Origin: Neisseria gonorrhoeae
GTDB lineage: Bacteria; Pseudomonadota; Gammaproteobacteria; Burkholderiales; Neisseriaceae
Direction: 5' to 3'
NCBI RefSeq assembly: GCF_003315235.1
Contig: NZ_QNRU01000001.1
Coordinates: 1 to 64,000 of the forward strand
Length of the DNA: 64,000 nucleotides
Shown here: positions 27,136 to 37,516 of the stretch, piece by piece
Layout of the letters: every line of letters begins with the position of its first letter
How positions within the stretch are numbered: the stretch's first letter is position 1
Notes under the pieces: model-generated
The model's database searches: none
Told to the model about the DNA's origin: nothing
What the model saw: only the letters and a program-made list of their open reading frames with translations
Translations under genes and position numbers: made by a program

Positions 27136-29415
27136 ATGACGGTTTTATGGCTTTGCTTTATCATCGTTTGTTTTTTATATCGGGAGTGGGGAGACGTGTT
27201 CCGTCGTTGGTTTTTGCCGTGTTGGGTTGTCGGCGTGGCAGTTTCGTTCGCACTGTCGGTTGTACCGCATTGGCCGTTTTGGTTGGCGGCTTTTGCGGTT
27301 TTGGCTGTGCTTGCAAGGCGTTTTGCGTTTGCCGGTCTGATGCTGTGCGTGTTGGCGGGCGCGGCTTACGGCGTATTCAGAACGGAAGCGGCACTGTCTT
27401 CGCAATGGCGGGCGGAGGCGGTTTCAGGCGTGCCTTTGACGGTGGAAGTGACGGATATGCCGAGGTCGGACGGGCGGCGCGTGCAGTTTGCGGCAAAGGC
27501 TGTGGACAGCGGCGGTCGGACGTTTGATTTGCTGCTGTCGGACTACAAACGGCGCGAATGGGCGGTCGGGAGCAGATGGCGGATAACGGCACGCGTGCAC
27601 CCCGTCGTCGGGGAGTTGAACCTGCGCGGTTTGAACCGTGAGGCGTGGGCATTATCCAACGGGGTAGGCGGCGTGGGGACGGTCGGTGCGGACAGGGTTT
27701 TGCTGCATGGCGGAAGCGGTTGGGGGATTGCGGTTTGGCGCAGCCGCATCAGCCGCAATTGGCGGCAGGCGGATGCGGACGGCGGGCTTTCAGACGGCAT
27801 CGGGCTGATGCGCGCGTTGAGCGTGGGCGAACAGTCGGCATTGCGCCCCGGATTGTGGCAGGCGTTCCGGCCGTTGGGGCTGACGCATTTGGTCAGTATC
27901 TCGGGTTTGCACGTTACGATGGTGGCGGTGCTGTTTGCGTGGCTGGCGAAGCGGCTGCTTGCCTGTTCCCCGCGCCTTCCCGCCCGGCCGCGCGCGTGGG
28001 TTTTGGCGGCGGGGTGTGCGGGCGCGCTGTTTTACGCGCTGCTTGCCGGTTTTTCCGTGCCGACGCAGCGCAGTGTTTTGATGTTGGCGGCGTTCGCGTG
28101 GGCGTGGCGCAGGGGAAGACTGTCGGCGTGGGCGACGTGGTGGCAGGCGTTGGCGGCGGTGCTGCTGTTCGACCCTTTGGCGGTTTTGGGTGTCGGTACT
28201 TGGCTGTCTTTCGGTTTGGTGGCGGCCCTGATATGGGCGTGTGCAGGGCGTTTGTACGAGGGGAAACGGCAAACCGCCGTGCGCGGGCAGTGGGCGGCTT
28301 CGGTGTTGTCTCTGGTTTTGCTCGGTTATCTGTTTGCCTCGCTGCCTTTGGTCAGCCCTTTGGTCAATGCGGTGTCGATACCGTGGTTTTCTTGGGTGTT
28401 GACCCCGCTGGCGTTGCTGGGTTCGGTCGTGCCGTTTGCGCCGCTTCAGCAGGCGGGGGCATTTTTGGCGGAATACACTTTGCGGTTTTTGGTGTGGCTT
28501 GCCGATGTGTCGCCTGAGTTTGCCGTTGCCGCCGCACCTTTGCCGCTGCTGGTGTTGGCGGTGTGTGCCGCTTTGCTGTTGCTGCTGCCGCGCGGCTTGG
28601 GTTTGCGTCCGTGGGCGGTGTTGCTGTTGGCAGGGTTTGTATCCTACCGTCCTGAAGCAGTACCTGAAAACGAAGCTGCGGTTACGGTTTGGGATGCGGG
28701 GCAGGGCTTGTCGGTGCTTGTGCGGACGGCAAACCGCCATCTGCTTTTCGATACGGGAACGGTAGCGGCGGCACAAACGGGTATCGTGCCGAGTTTGAAT
28801 GCGGCGGGTGTCCGCCGTTTGGACAAGCTGGTTCTGTCGCATCACGACAGCGACCACGACGGCGGCTTTCAGGCAGTCGGCAAGATACCGAACGGCGGGA
28901 TTTATGCCGGACAGCCGGAATTTTATGAGGGGGCGCGGCATTGTGCGGAACAGCGTTGGCAATGGGACGGCGTGGATTTCGAGTTTTTGAGGCCGTCTGA
29001 ACGCAAAAATATCGATGATAATGGGAAAAGTTGTGTTTTGCGTGTTGTGGCGGGCGGTGCGGCACTGCTGGTAACGGGAGATTTGGATACGAAAGGTGAG
29101 GCGGAGTTGGTTAAAAAATACGGCTCAAACCTGTACAGCCAGGTTTTGGTTTTGGGACATCACGGCAGCAATACGTCCTCGTCGGGCGTGTTCCTCAATG
29201 CCGTTTCGCCCGAATATGCCGTTGCTTCAAGCGGTTATGCCAACGCCTACAAGCATCCGACCGAAGCGGTGCAGAACCGTGTCCGCGCACACGGCATCAA
29301 GTTGTTGCGGACGGATTTGTCGGGCGCGCTGCAATTCGGCTTGGGACGCGGAGGCGTAAAGGCTCAACGTTTGAGAGTGTATAAATTCTATTGGCAGAAA
29401 AAACCGTTTGAGTGA
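27136..29415 (+). CDS. comA: Competence protein ComA (ComEC/Rec2 family DNA channel)
   Basis: ComA carries single-stranded DNA across the inner membrane in natural transformation. The protein (up to 759 residues) has several N-terminal membrane helices, a central ComEC core (LTHLVSISGLHVTMV, then FSVPTQRSVLML), more helices, and a C-terminal metallo-beta-lactamase-like domain with LSHHDSDHDGG and LGHHGSNTSSS. A GTG at 27196 preceded by GGGGAG is a good alternative start, 20 codons downstream. It neighbours bamD, which was first named comL for a competence phenotype in gonococci. Confidence 0.95.
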   Translation: MTVLWLCFIIVCFLYREWGDVFRRWFLPCWVVGVAVSFALSVVPHWPFWLAAFAVLAVLARRFAFAGLMLCVLAGAAYGVFRTEAALSSQWRAEAVSGVPLTVEVTDMPRSDGRRVQFAAKAVDSGGRTFDLLLSDYKRREWAVGSRWRITARVHPVVGELNLRGLNREAWALSNGVGGVGTVGADRVLLHGGSGWGIAVWRSRISRNWRQADADGGLSDGIGLMRALSVGEQSALRPGLWQAFRPLGLTHLVSISGLHVTMVAVLFAWLAKRLLACSPRLPARPRAWVLAAGCAGALFYALLAGFSVPTQRSVLMLAAFAWAWRRGRLSAWATWWQALAAVLLFDPLAVLGVGTWLSFGLVAALIWACAGRLYEGKRQTAVRGQWAASVLSLVLLGYLFASLPLVSPLVNAVSIPWFSWVLTPLALLGSVVPFAPLQQAGAFLAEYTLRFLVWLADVSPEFAVAAAPLPLLVLAVCAALLLLLPRGLGLRPWAVLLLAGFVSYRPEAVPENEAAVTVWDAGQGLSVLVRTANRHLLFDTGTVAAAQTGIVPSLNAAGVRRLDKLVLSHHDSDHDGGFQAVGKIPNGGIYAGQPEFYEGARHCAEQRWQWDGVDFEFLRPSERKNIDDNGKSCVLRVVAGGAALLVTGDLDTKGEAELVKKYGSNLYSQVLVLGHHGSNTSSSGVFLNAVSPEYAVASSGYANAYKHPTEAVQNRVRAHGIKLLRTDLSGALQFGLGRGGVKAQRLRVYKFYWQKKPFE

Positions 29416-29440
29416 ACGGGAAGGCTGGTGCCGGAACGGA

Positions 29441-29473
29441 AAATGCCGTCTGAAAGGGCTTCAGACGGCATTT
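29441..29473. terminator. Bidirectional terminator between comA and bamD
   Basis: A perfect inverted uptake-sequence pair AAATGCCGTCTGAA / TTCAGACGGCATTT with a short loop, between convergent genes. Confidence 0.8.
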
Positions 29474-29484
29474 CGAGGATGGGC

Positions 29485-30288
29485 TTAATGCCAGTAACGC
29501 CACCAGGGCATATCGTCGGGCTGCCAAGCGTGCGTCAAAAACGGGCTTTTCGGGAAGTTGGTTTCCAATACGCGGCGCGTATCGGCGGCAAGCTGGGGCT
29601 TGTCCAACTTCTTGTAGGCAAGTTCCAATATGGCCAGTGATTCTTCGACATAGCGTGTATTTTGATAGCTGCCGATAATTTTTTTGGCGCGGTTGGCGGC
29701 GGCGATATATGCGCCGCGTTTCATGTAGTAACGCGCCACCGACATTTCATTGCCGCCCAAAGCATCGACCAGTTTGACCATGCGTGCGGTTGCATCGGCG
29801 GCGTATTTGCTGTTCGGGAAGCGTTGGACGAGTTCCGCAAACGCCTGGTACGCTTCGCGGTTGGCTTTCGGGTCGCGGTCGGACCAGTCTTGCGAGGCCA
29901 GTTTGTTCAGGAAGGACTGATCTTCGTTAAACAGCACCAAGCCGCGCAGGTACAGCGCGTAATCCATGTTCGGATGCTGCGGATGGAGGCGGCGGAAGCG
30001 TTCGATTGCCGCCAGAGCCTTGTCTTTTTCATCGTCTTTATAATAGGCGTATGCGGTATCCAGTTGGGACTGCCGGGCATGGCGGCTGGTGGGGAAGCGC
30101 GATTCCAAGATTTCGTATAACTTGACAGCCCGCGTATAATTGCTGCTGTTCAATTCGTCCTGGGCTTCGGCATAGAGCTTCTCCACACTCCAATCTTGGG
30201 TAATCTGGGCATCTTTGTCGGCCGTACCTTGAGTGGCACAGGCACTCAGTGCCAAACCTAATGAAACCGTTAAAAGAATTTTTTTCAT
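29485..30288 (-). CDS. bamD: Outer-membrane assembly lipoprotein BamD (ComL)
   Basis: BamD is the essential lipoprotein of the BAM complex that folds outer-membrane proteins. It was described in gonococci as ComL, a peptidoglycan-associated competence lipoprotein. The 267-residue protein has lipobox LSAC (Cys18) and TPR helices such as AVKLYEILESRFPTS and KALAAIERFRRLHP. The start is preceded by AAGGAAG. Its start codon overlaps that of the divergent rluD, the same divergent pairing as in E. coli. Confidence 0.96.
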   Translation of the reverse strand: MKKILLTVSLGLALSACATQGTADKDAQITQDWSVEKLYAEAQDELNSSNYTRAVKLYEILESRFPTSRHARQSQLDTAYAYYKDDEKDKALAAIERFRRLHPQHPNMDYALYLRGLVLFNEDQSFLNKLASQDWSDRDPKANREAYQAFAELVQRFPNSKYAADATARMVKLVDALGGNEMSVARYYMKRGAYIAAANRAKKIIGSYQNTRYVEESLAILELAYKKLDKPQLAADTRRVLETNFPKSPFLTHAWQPDDMPWWRYWH

Positions 30289-31411
30289 GCAGAATACTTC
30301 CTTTGATAATGAATCCGATTATAGCGACGATTCAGACTTTGCGTCAGCTTCCGGAACTGAAAACCGTATCGGTCTGACCGTTCCGCTCGAGCTTGCCGGC
30401 GGGCGGTTGGATGCGGTGTTGGCGAAACTTCTGCCCGACTATTCGCGCAGCCGCCTGACATCATGGATTAAAGAAGGCGCGGTTATTGTAAACGATAAAC
30501 CTTCGCAACCCAAAGACAAAATGATAGGCGGCGAGCAAATTTGTGTAACCGTCCGTCCGAGTGAGGAAAATCTGGCGTTTGTTCCGGAGCCTATGGATTT
30601 GGATATTGTTTACGAAGACGATACCGTCATCGTCGTCAACAAACCGGCCGGACTGGTGGTGCATCCGGCGGCGGGCAACTGGACGGGGACGCTGCTCAAC
30701 GGCCTGTTGGCGCATTGCCCCGAGCTGTCCCAAATTCCGCGCGCGGGCATCGTACACCGTTTGGACAAAGAAACCAGCGGGCTGATGGTGGTTGCCAAAA
30801 CCCTGCCGGCGCAAAATTCCCTCGTGAGGCAGCTTCAAGAACGCACGGTCAAACGCATCTACCGCGCCGTCGCCAACGGCATCGTCCCCTTCGACGGTAA
30901 AATCGAAACCCAAATCGGACGCGATCCGCACAACCGCCTGAAAATGGCAGCCGTCAAATTCGGCGGCAAGCCTGCCGTAACCCACGTCAAAGTGTTGGAA
31001 CGCTATCTTGCCCACAGCTACATCGAATGCTCGCTCGGAACGGGCAGGACGCACCAAATCCGCGTCCATATGCGCGAGGCCAACCATCCGCTTGCCGGCG
31101 ACCCGGTTTACGGCAACCCGCGCCATCCGTGCGGCGACACGGTGAAAGAAGCCGTTAAAAGTTTGGGCGCGCGTCAGGCGTTGCACGCCTACCGCTTGAG
31201 TTTTACCCATCCGGAAAGCGGCGAAACCGTTTCGTTTGAGGCACCGATTCCGGACGACATATATCATTTGTTGTCCGTCCTCCGTCTTGAAGCCGGTTTG
31301 GATTCGTCTTTGAGCAATGAAGAGGAATGGCAGGACAAATTCGGCGCGGACGACGATGACGATTGGAACGAAGACGACTACGATGTCGAAGTGGTTTATG
31401 TAAGGGAGTGA
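30287..31411 (+). CDS. rluD: 23S rRNA pseudouridine synthase RluD
   Basis: RluD makes three pseudouridines in helix 69 of 23S rRNA. The 374-residue protein has an N-terminal S4 RNA-binding domain (about 37-90), the catalytic HRLDKETSG (Asp160), and GRTHQIRVHM near the C-terminal third. A Glu/Asp-rich tail (DDDDDWNEDDYD) is longer than in E. coli. ATG 30287 shares two bases with the bamD start codon on the other strand; a GTG at 30233 would extend the frame deep into bamD and is less likely. Confidence 0.94.
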   Translation: MQNTSFDNESDYSDDSDFASASGTENRIGLTVPLELAGGRLDAVLAKLLPDYSRSRLTSWIKEGAVIVNDKPSQPKDKMIGGEQICVTVRPSEENLAFVPEPMDLDIVYEDDTVIVVNKPAGLVVHPAAGNWTGTLLNGLLAHCPELSQIPRAGIVHRLDKETSGLMVVAKTLPAQNSLVRQLQERTVKRIYRAVANGIVPFDGKIETQIGRDPHNRLKMAAVKFGGKPAVTHVKVLERYLAHSYIECSLGTGRTHQIRVHMREANHPLAGDPVYGNPRHPCGDTVKEAVKSLGARQALHAYRLSFTHPESGETVSFEAPIPDDIYHLLSVLRLEAGLDSSLSNEEEWQDKFGADDDDDWNEDDYDVEVVYVRE

Positions 31412-31489
31412 GGCGGCTTGAAAGGCGGGGCGAACGCAGGCAGCCGAACCGGAGCAGCCGGGCAATCGTCCCCGCCGATTTCAAACAAA

Positions 31490-31550
31490 GGCCGTCTGAA
31501 GGGGCCGGGCAGAAACCGCCGGTTTCGGTTGCCCCGTTCAGACGGCATTA
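31490..31550. terminator. Terminator between rluD and the ASBT pseudogene
   Basis: GGCCGTCTGAAGGGG and CCCCGTTCAGACGGC are inverted partners across about 30 bases, between convergent genes. Confidence 0.65.
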
Positions 31551-31563
31551 TGATGAAAGGCGT

Positions 31564-32511
<948 letters not shown>

Positions 32512-32963
32512 AATAATGCGTTGCGTGTTTGTTTTTAAGGGAAGGCAAGCATACACGCCTTAACCTTAATTTGCAAAATGACCGCGCCTAAACAATGCCG
32601 TCTGAAAGTGGAGATTGGTTTTCAGACGGCATCGCCCGAGAGGTGTCGGAAATGGACTTTATCCCCATTCCTTTTCGGTTGAAACCCGTCTGTTTATAGC
32701 GATAGAATCTAATCGGAGGGCAGCCTCGTTCGGGCAACACGCAGTGCGGTGCTTGATGTGCCGTCCCCTGTTGAAGCATATAAAGCTCGGAGAAAGTATA
32801 TAAGGGCATCATTCCCGCACCGGCAAGAATCCGACCCGAACGTTTGAAAACAATCCCGAATCTCCGAATTCCCGCCTGTGCGGGAATGACGAAAAAACAA
32901 GCATCCATTTGCCCCGAAGGCAGTTAATCAACCCTTTCCGCCGCACACCTATTCCAATATCCA
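32512..32963. other. Repeat-rich intergenic stretch between divergent genes
   Basis: No gene is supported here. It holds an inverted uptake-sequence pair (32594-32632), a stretch related to the 20 kb intergenic repeat (about 32670-32790, sharing TCGGTTGAAACCC and GCGGTGCTT), and a dRS3 copy (32868-32887). A terminator-type hairpin between two divergent genes is unexpected. Confidence 0.6.
32868..32887. repeat. dRS3 repeat
   Basis: ATTCCC, eight bases, GGGAAT upstream of pgeF. Confidence 0.85.
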
Positions 32964-33743
32964 ATGAAAACCATCACAGAAACCCTAAATCTCGCCCCGA
33001 AAGGCAAAAACTTCCTGACCGCCGATTGGCCCGCGCCCGCCAATGTGAAAACCCTGATTACCACGCGCAACGGCGGCGTGAGCCAAGGTGCGTATCAGAG
33101 TTTGAACCTCGGTACGCACGTCGGCGACGACCCTGAAACCGTGCGCCGCAACCGCGAAATCGTGCAACAGCAGGTCGGATTGCCCGTTGCCTATCTCAAT
33201 CAAATCCACAGCACCATTGTCGTCAATGCTGCCGAAGCATTGGACGGCACGCCCGATGCCGACGCTTCCGTGGACGACACGGGTAAAGCCGTCTGTGCCG
33301 TGATGACTGCAGACTGTCTGCTCGTTCTATTTTGCGACAGGGCAGGTACGGCGGTTGCCGCCGCACACGCGGGCTGGAGCGGTTTGGCGGGCGGCGTATT
33401 GCAAAACACCATTGCCGCGATGAAGGTTCCGCCTGTCGAAATTATGGCGTATCTCGGCCCTGCCATCAGTGCGGATGCGTTTGAAGTCGGGCAGGACGTG
33501 TTTGATGCGTTCTGCACGTCCATGCCCGAAGCCGCTGCTGCATTTGAACCCATCGGCGGCGGCAAATTCCTTGCCGACCTCTACGCGCTCGCCCGCCTGA
33601 TTCTGAAGCGCGAAGGCGTGGGCGGCGTGTACGGCGGCACGCATTGTACGGTTTTGGAACGGGATATTTTCTTTTCCTACCGCCGCGACGGAGCGACGGG
33701 GCGTATGGCGAGCCTGATTTGGCTGGACGGCAATGCCGTCTGA
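32964..33743 (+). CDS. pgeF: Peptidoglycan editing factor PgeF (YfiH, laccase-domain protein)
   Basis: YfiH/PgeF proteins have a Cys-His-His metal site; in E. coli the protein removes misincorporated L-Ser from peptidoglycan precursors, and relatives show purine nucleoside phosphorylase activity. The 259-residue protein has N-terminal TTRNGGVSQGAYQSLNLG, TADCLLVLF with the conserved Cys, and VAAAHAGWSGLAGG with His. In E. coli pgeF directly follows rluD; here the two are split by the ASBT pseudogene and repeats. A single uptake sequence overlaps its stop region. Confidence 0.92.
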   Translation: MKTITETLNLAPKGKNFLTADWPAPANVKTLITTRNGGVSQGAYQSLNLGTHVGDDPETVRRNREIVQQQVGLPVAYLNQIHSTIVVNAAEALDGTPDADASVDDTGKAVCAVMTADCLLVLFCDRAGTAVAAAHAGWSGLAGGVLQNTIAAMKVPPVEIMAYLGPAISADAFEVGQDVFDAFCTSMPEAAAAFEPIGGGKFLADLYALARLILKREGVGGVYGGTHCTVLERDIFFSYRRDGATGRMASLIWLDGNAV

Positions 33744-33794
33744 ACACGCCGCTGATATAATCTACCGACTTTATGCTTTTGAGAAAGGCAAGCG

Positions 33795-34274
33795 ATGAAC
33801 AAAATATTCCTTACTGCCGCAGCCTTGGTGCTGGGCGCGTGCGGTTTCCACCTGAAAGGTGCAGACGGCATTTCTCCGCCGCTGACCTACCGGAGCTGGC
33901 ACATCGAAGGCGGACAGGCATTGCAGTTTCCTTTGGAAACCGCGCTGTATCAGGCTTCGGGCAGGGTGGACGATGCTGCCGGCGCGCAGATGACCCTGCG
34001 TATAGACAGCGTTTCCCAAAACAAGGAAACCTATACCGTTACCCGTGCGGCAGTCATCAACGAATATCTTTTGATATTGACGGTTGAAGCGCAGGTATTG
34101 AAACGCGGCGAGCCGGTCGGCAAACCGATGACCGTGTCCGTCCGCCGCATTTTGGATTATGCCGACAACGAAATTTTGGGCAAACAGGAAGAAGAAGAAA
34201 CCCTGTGGGCGGAAATGCGGCAGGATGTTGCCAAACAGATTGTCCGCCGCCTGACCTTTCTGAAGGCGGAATGA
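33795..34274 (+). CDS. lptE: LPS-assembly lipoprotein LptE
   Basis: LptE plugs the LptD barrel in the outer membrane and helps deliver lipooligosaccharide to the surface. The 159-residue protein has a lipobox LGAC (Cys16) followed by GFHLKG, the hallmark of the family, and a conserved acidic C-terminal helix. It lies one base before holA, the same order as in E. coli, and the two are surely co-transcribed. Confidence 0.93.
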   Translation: MNKIFLTAAALVLGACGFHLKGADGISPPLTYRSWHIEGGQALQFPLETALYQASGRVDDAAGAQMTLRIDSVSQNKETYTVTRAAVINEYLLILTVEAQVLKRGEPVGKPMTVSVRRILDYADNEILGKQEEEETLWAEMRQDVAKQIVRRLTFLKAE

Positions 34275-34275
34275 C

Positions 34276-35274
34276 GTGGCGGCACATATCGGACGCATCG
34301 ATACGGACGCGCCTTTGAAACCTCTGTACGTCATCCACGGCGAGGAAGAACTGCTGCGTATCGAGGCAGTGGACGCATTGAGGGCGGCGGCGAAGAAGCA
34401 GGGTTATCTCAACCGCGAAGCCTATACCGCCGACGCGTCTTTCGATTGGAACGAACTGCTGCAAACCGCAGGCAATGCGGGTCTGTTTGCCGATTTGAAA
34501 CTGTTGGAATTGCATATCCCCAACGGAAAACCCGGCAAAAACGGCGGCGAGGCATTGCAGGATTTTGCCGCCCGACTGCCGGAAGATACGGTAACGCTGG
34601 TTTTGCTGCCCAAACTGGAGAAAACCCGGCTCCAGTCCAAATGGTTTGCCGCATTGGCGGCAAAGGGGGAAGTGTGGGAAGCCAAACCGGTCGGTGCGGC
34701 GGCTTTGCCCCAATGGATACGCGGACGGCTGGACAAAATCGGTTTGGGTATCGAGGCAGACGCATTGGCACTGTTTGCCGAGCGCGTGGAAGGCAATCTG
34801 TTGGCGGCACGTCAGGAAATCGACAAGCTCGCGCTGCTGTATCCGAAAGGGCATGCCGTCAATATCGATGAGGCGCAAACCGCCGTTGCCAATGTTGCCC
34901 GCTTCGACGCGTTCCAACTGGCAGGCGCGTGGATGAAGGGCGATGTCCCGCGCGTATGCAGGCTGTTGGACGGGTTGGAGGAAGAAGGCGAAGAACCGGT
35001 GCTGCTTCTGTGGGCGGTTGCCGAAGACGTGCGGACGCTGATTCGGCTTGCCGCTGCCCTGAAACAGGGGCAGAGCATCCAATCCGTCCGCAACAGCCTC
35101 AGGCTTTGGGGCGACAAACAGACGCTCGCACCGCTTGCGGTCAAGCGGATTTCCGTCGTCCGCCTGCTTGACGCGCTCAAAACCTGCGCCCAAATCGACC
35201 GAATCATCAAAGGCGCGGAAGACGGCGACGCATGGACGGTATTCAAACAGCTTGTCGTGTCGCTGGCGGAATAA
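34276..35274 (+). CDS. holA: DNA polymerase III subunit delta
   Basis: Delta opens the beta clamp within the clamp loader. The 332-residue protein begins with PLYVIHGEEELL, the clamp-opening N-terminal motif, and has the AAA+-like core with LVLLPKLEKTRLQSKW and the C-terminal collar domain. It starts with GTG one base after the lptE stop, indicating translational coupling. Confidence 0.94.
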   Translation: MAAHIGRIDTDAPLKPLYVIHGEEELLRIEAVDALRAAAKKQGYLNREAYTADASFDWNELLQTAGNAGLFADLKLLELHIPNGKPGKNGGEALQDFAARLPEDTVTLVLLPKLEKTRLQSKWFAALAAKGEVWEAKPVGAAALPQWIRGRLDKIGLGIEADALALFAERVEGNLLAARQEIDKLALLYPKGHAVNIDEAQTAVANVARFDAFQLAGAWMKGDVPRVCRLLDGLEEEGEEPVLLLWAVAEDVRTLIRLAAALKQGQSIQSVRNSLRLWGDKQTLAPLAVKRISVVRLLDALKTCAQIDRIIKGAEDGDAWTVFKQLVVSLAE

Positions 35275-35394
35275 AGCGGTAATCCCCAAAATCCGAAAAT
35301 ACTGTAAAATACCGTTAATCCTGAAAAGTATTCACCAATCCGTCCGAAAACATTTCAGACGGCACGACCACCTCAATAAAGGAACATCAACCCT

Positions 35395-35814
35395 ATGGAC
35401 AATAAGACCAAACTGCGCTTGGGCGGCCTGATTTTACTGACCACCGCCGTTTTAAGCCTCATTATCGTATTGATTGTCGATTCCTGGCCGCTTGCCATCC
35501 TGCTTGCCGCCGTCATCGTCGCCGCCGCTGCGGGCGGCTTTGTTTGGACATCCCGCCGACAGCAACGCCAGTTTATCGAACGTCTGAAAAAATTCGACAT
35601 CGATCCCGAAAAAGGCAGAATCAACGAGGCAAACCTGCGCCGTATGTACCACAGCGGCGGACAACACCAGAAAGATGCGATTACCCTGATCTGCCTGTCG
35701 CAAAAATGTTCGGTGGACGAGGCGCACGCTATGTTCAAAAAACGCCCGACACGTCAGGAAATCAATCAAATGGCGGCAAAACAGTCGCGCGGTCAGAAAC
35801 GTCCGCACCGTTAA
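35395..35814 (+). CDS. Hypothetical membrane-anchored protein
   Basis: The 139-residue protein has two N-terminal transmembrane helices (about 9-28 and 31-51) and a basic cytoplasmic C-terminal domain containing KKFDIDPEKGRINEANLRRMYHS and QKDAITLICLSQKCSVDEA, which suggests a short helical domain. I do not recognise the family. AAAGGAACA precedes the ATG. It follows holA after about 120 bases and ends at an uptake-sequence hairpin. Confidence 0.8.
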   Translation: MDNKTKLRLGGLILLTTAVLSLIIVLIVDSWPLAILLAAVIVAAAAGGFVWTSRRQQRQFIERLKKFDIDPEKGRINEANLRRMYHSGGQHQKDAITLICLSQKCSVDEAHAMFKKRPTRQEINQMAAKQSRGQKRPHR

Positions 35815-35835
35815 CCGCCGCAAGGCATCTTTGCA

Positions 35836-35876
35836 CAAATGCCGTCTGAAGTCTGTTGGCGTTTCAGACGGCATAT
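35836..35876 (+). terminator. Terminator after the 139-residue membrane protein
   Basis: AATGCCGTCTGAAG and CGTTTCAGACGGCATA form an inverted pair. Confidence 0.7.
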
Positions 35877-35889
35877 TCCGATTGAAAAG

Positions 35890-36405
35890 ATGATGATACT
35901 GAAAACCGCCCCGCTCAAACGCCGCTTTGCCGCCATACTGTATGAGATGCTGCTGGTCGGTGCGGCGACCTGTTTGGCAGCATTGCTTGCCGGTATTGCC
36001 GCCATTTTTCTGAATCCCGTTTCTATCGCGGTTTCTGCATTGGTAACGAGTATCCTGATAATGGGAGCATGGTGGCTTTATTTCCGCGCCAACTGGCACG
36101 GTCAGGGGCAGACCTTGGCGATGAGGACATGGAAAATCGGCTTGTGCGACCTTAACGGCATACAGCCGTCTTTGCACCTGCTGCGCCTGCGCTTTATTTG
36201 GGCGTGCATATTCATCGTCTTCATTCCTATGCTTGCTTATGCCGGATTGCGCCACTTCCTCGGCATTCCGCCCAAGGGCGCGGCCGGCGCGGCATTGGTT
36301 TGGCTGATTTTGCCGTGGGGGTTCGCCCTGCTGAATCCCGACCGGCAGTTTCTGTATGACTTCCTTGCCGGAACGAGGTTGGTGGATGTGAAAGAACAAT
36401 CTTGA
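35890..36405 (+). CDS. RDD family membrane protein
   Basis: The 171-residue protein fits the RDD family: an N-terminal Arg in KRRFAAILYEMLLVG (with E in place of the usual D), a central WHGQGQTLAMRTWKIGL, and C-terminal DRQFLYDFLAGTRLV, with three or four transmembrane helices. Its function is unknown; family members are linked to ion transport. It starts 13 bases after a terminator-type hairpin, so it may have its own promoter or depend on read-through. Confidence 0.88.
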   Translation: MMILKTAPLKRRFAAILYEMLLVGAATCLAALLAGIAAIFLNPVSIAVSALVTSILIMGAWWLYFRANWHGQGQTLAMRTWKIGLCDLNGIQPSLHLLRLRFIWACIFIVFIPMLAYAGLRHFLGIPPKGAAGAALVWLILPWGFALLNPDRQFLYDFLAGTRLVDVKEQS

Positions 36406-36438
36406 ATTGCTTGCAACAGAGGTTTTCAGCCGATCAAG

Positions 36439-36470
36439 AATGCCGTCTGAAAAAAGTTTCAGACGGCATT
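36439..36470. terminator. Bidirectional terminator between the RDD gene and yicC
   Basis: AATGCCGTCTGAAA and TTTCAGACGGCATT form a near-perfect hairpin between convergent genes. Confidence 0.8.
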
Positions 36471-36495
36471 GTCATGTTTGGAGAGAAAGGCAGGG

Positions 36496-37380
36496 TTATT
36501 CGATATTCTGCACCTGTTCGCGCATCTGTTCGATCAGGACTTTCAGCTCGACCGAGGCTTGGGTGCATTCGGTAGCGATGGATTTGCTGCCCAAAGTGTT
36601 GGCTTCGCGGTTCAGTTCCTGCATCAGGAAGTCCAACCGTTTGCCGCTGCTGCCTTTGTGTTCGGTAACGATACGGCGCACTTCGGCAATGTGGGTGCGC
36701 AGGCGGCTGAATTCTTCGTCGATGTCGGATTTTTGGATAAAGAGGGCAAATTCCTGTTGCAGCCTGTCGTTGTCGATGCTGCCGACGGCTTCGGCAAGGC
36801 GGGTGCGGATTTTTTCTTTATGCGCTTCCACCAGCGCGGGGAAGATTTCGCTCAAAGCATCGATGATTTCTTCCATGTTTTTAATGCGTTGTAACAGGTG
36901 TTCGCCCAATTTTTTCCCTTCACGCCGACGTGCGGCGGTAAAGTCTTTTAGTGCTTTGTCGGCCAGTTCGACAATGGTTTTCGCCAATGCTTCCGTATTT
37001 TCCTTTTGGCTTGCCAATACGCCCGGAAAGCGCAAAATATCAGCAACGCCCAGTTTTGCCAAATCATAATGTTTGCGGAGGTTTTTGTTGATTTCGGCAA
37101 GCTGTCCGACCAGAACGCGATTCAGTTCCAAAGACTGATTGCCGTTTTCCGCATCTTGAATTTGGATTTTGCATTCGACTTTGCCGCGCGCCAGATGGGA
37201 TGAAATCTGCTCGCGGATGCTGTTTTCCAAATGGCGCAAATCGTCGGGCATCCTGATTTGAATGTCCAAAAAGCGGTGGTTGACGGCGCGGATGTCGAGG
37301 TTGATGCGTTTGCTGCCGCACTCTGCCGCCGCGTTGGCAAAGCCGGTCATGCTGTGGATGCGGATATTTCCGCTGCTCAT
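36496..37380 (-). CDS. yicC: YicC/YloC-family endoribonuclease
   Basis: YicC-type proteins are stress-linked endoribonucleases conserved across bacteria; E. coli YicC affects small-RNA turnover. The 294-residue protein shows the N-terminal SMTGFANA and the RAVNHRFLDIQIRMP line, and the C-terminal DUF1732 region with QEFALFIQKSDIDEEFSRL and KRLDFLMQELNREANTLGSK. Length is normal. Confidence 0.93.
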   Translation of the reverse strand: MSSGNIRIHSMTGFANAAAECGSKRINLDIRAVNHRFLDIQIRMPDDLRHLENSIREQISSHLARGKVECKIQIQDAENGNQSLELNRVLVGQLAEINKNLRKHYDLAKLGVADILRFPGVLASQKENTEALAKTIVELADKALKDFTAARRREGKKLGEHLLQRIKNMEEIIDALSEIFPALVEAHKEKIRTRLAEAVGSIDNDRLQQEFALFIQKSDIDEEFSRLRTHIAEVRRIVTEHKGSSGKRLDFLMQELNREANTLGSKSIATECTQASVELKVLIEQMREQVQNIE

Positions 37381-37516
37381 GTCGTTCTCCGAAGTTCGTT
37401 AAAATGGAATCAATATATCACATCTGTATGGCGGCAAGCGTTTTCGGGTGTGAAAAATTGAAGATTTCGCAGCGGTAGATTGGAATCACGCGCTTTTGTT
37501 GCTGCAAGGAAGGGAA

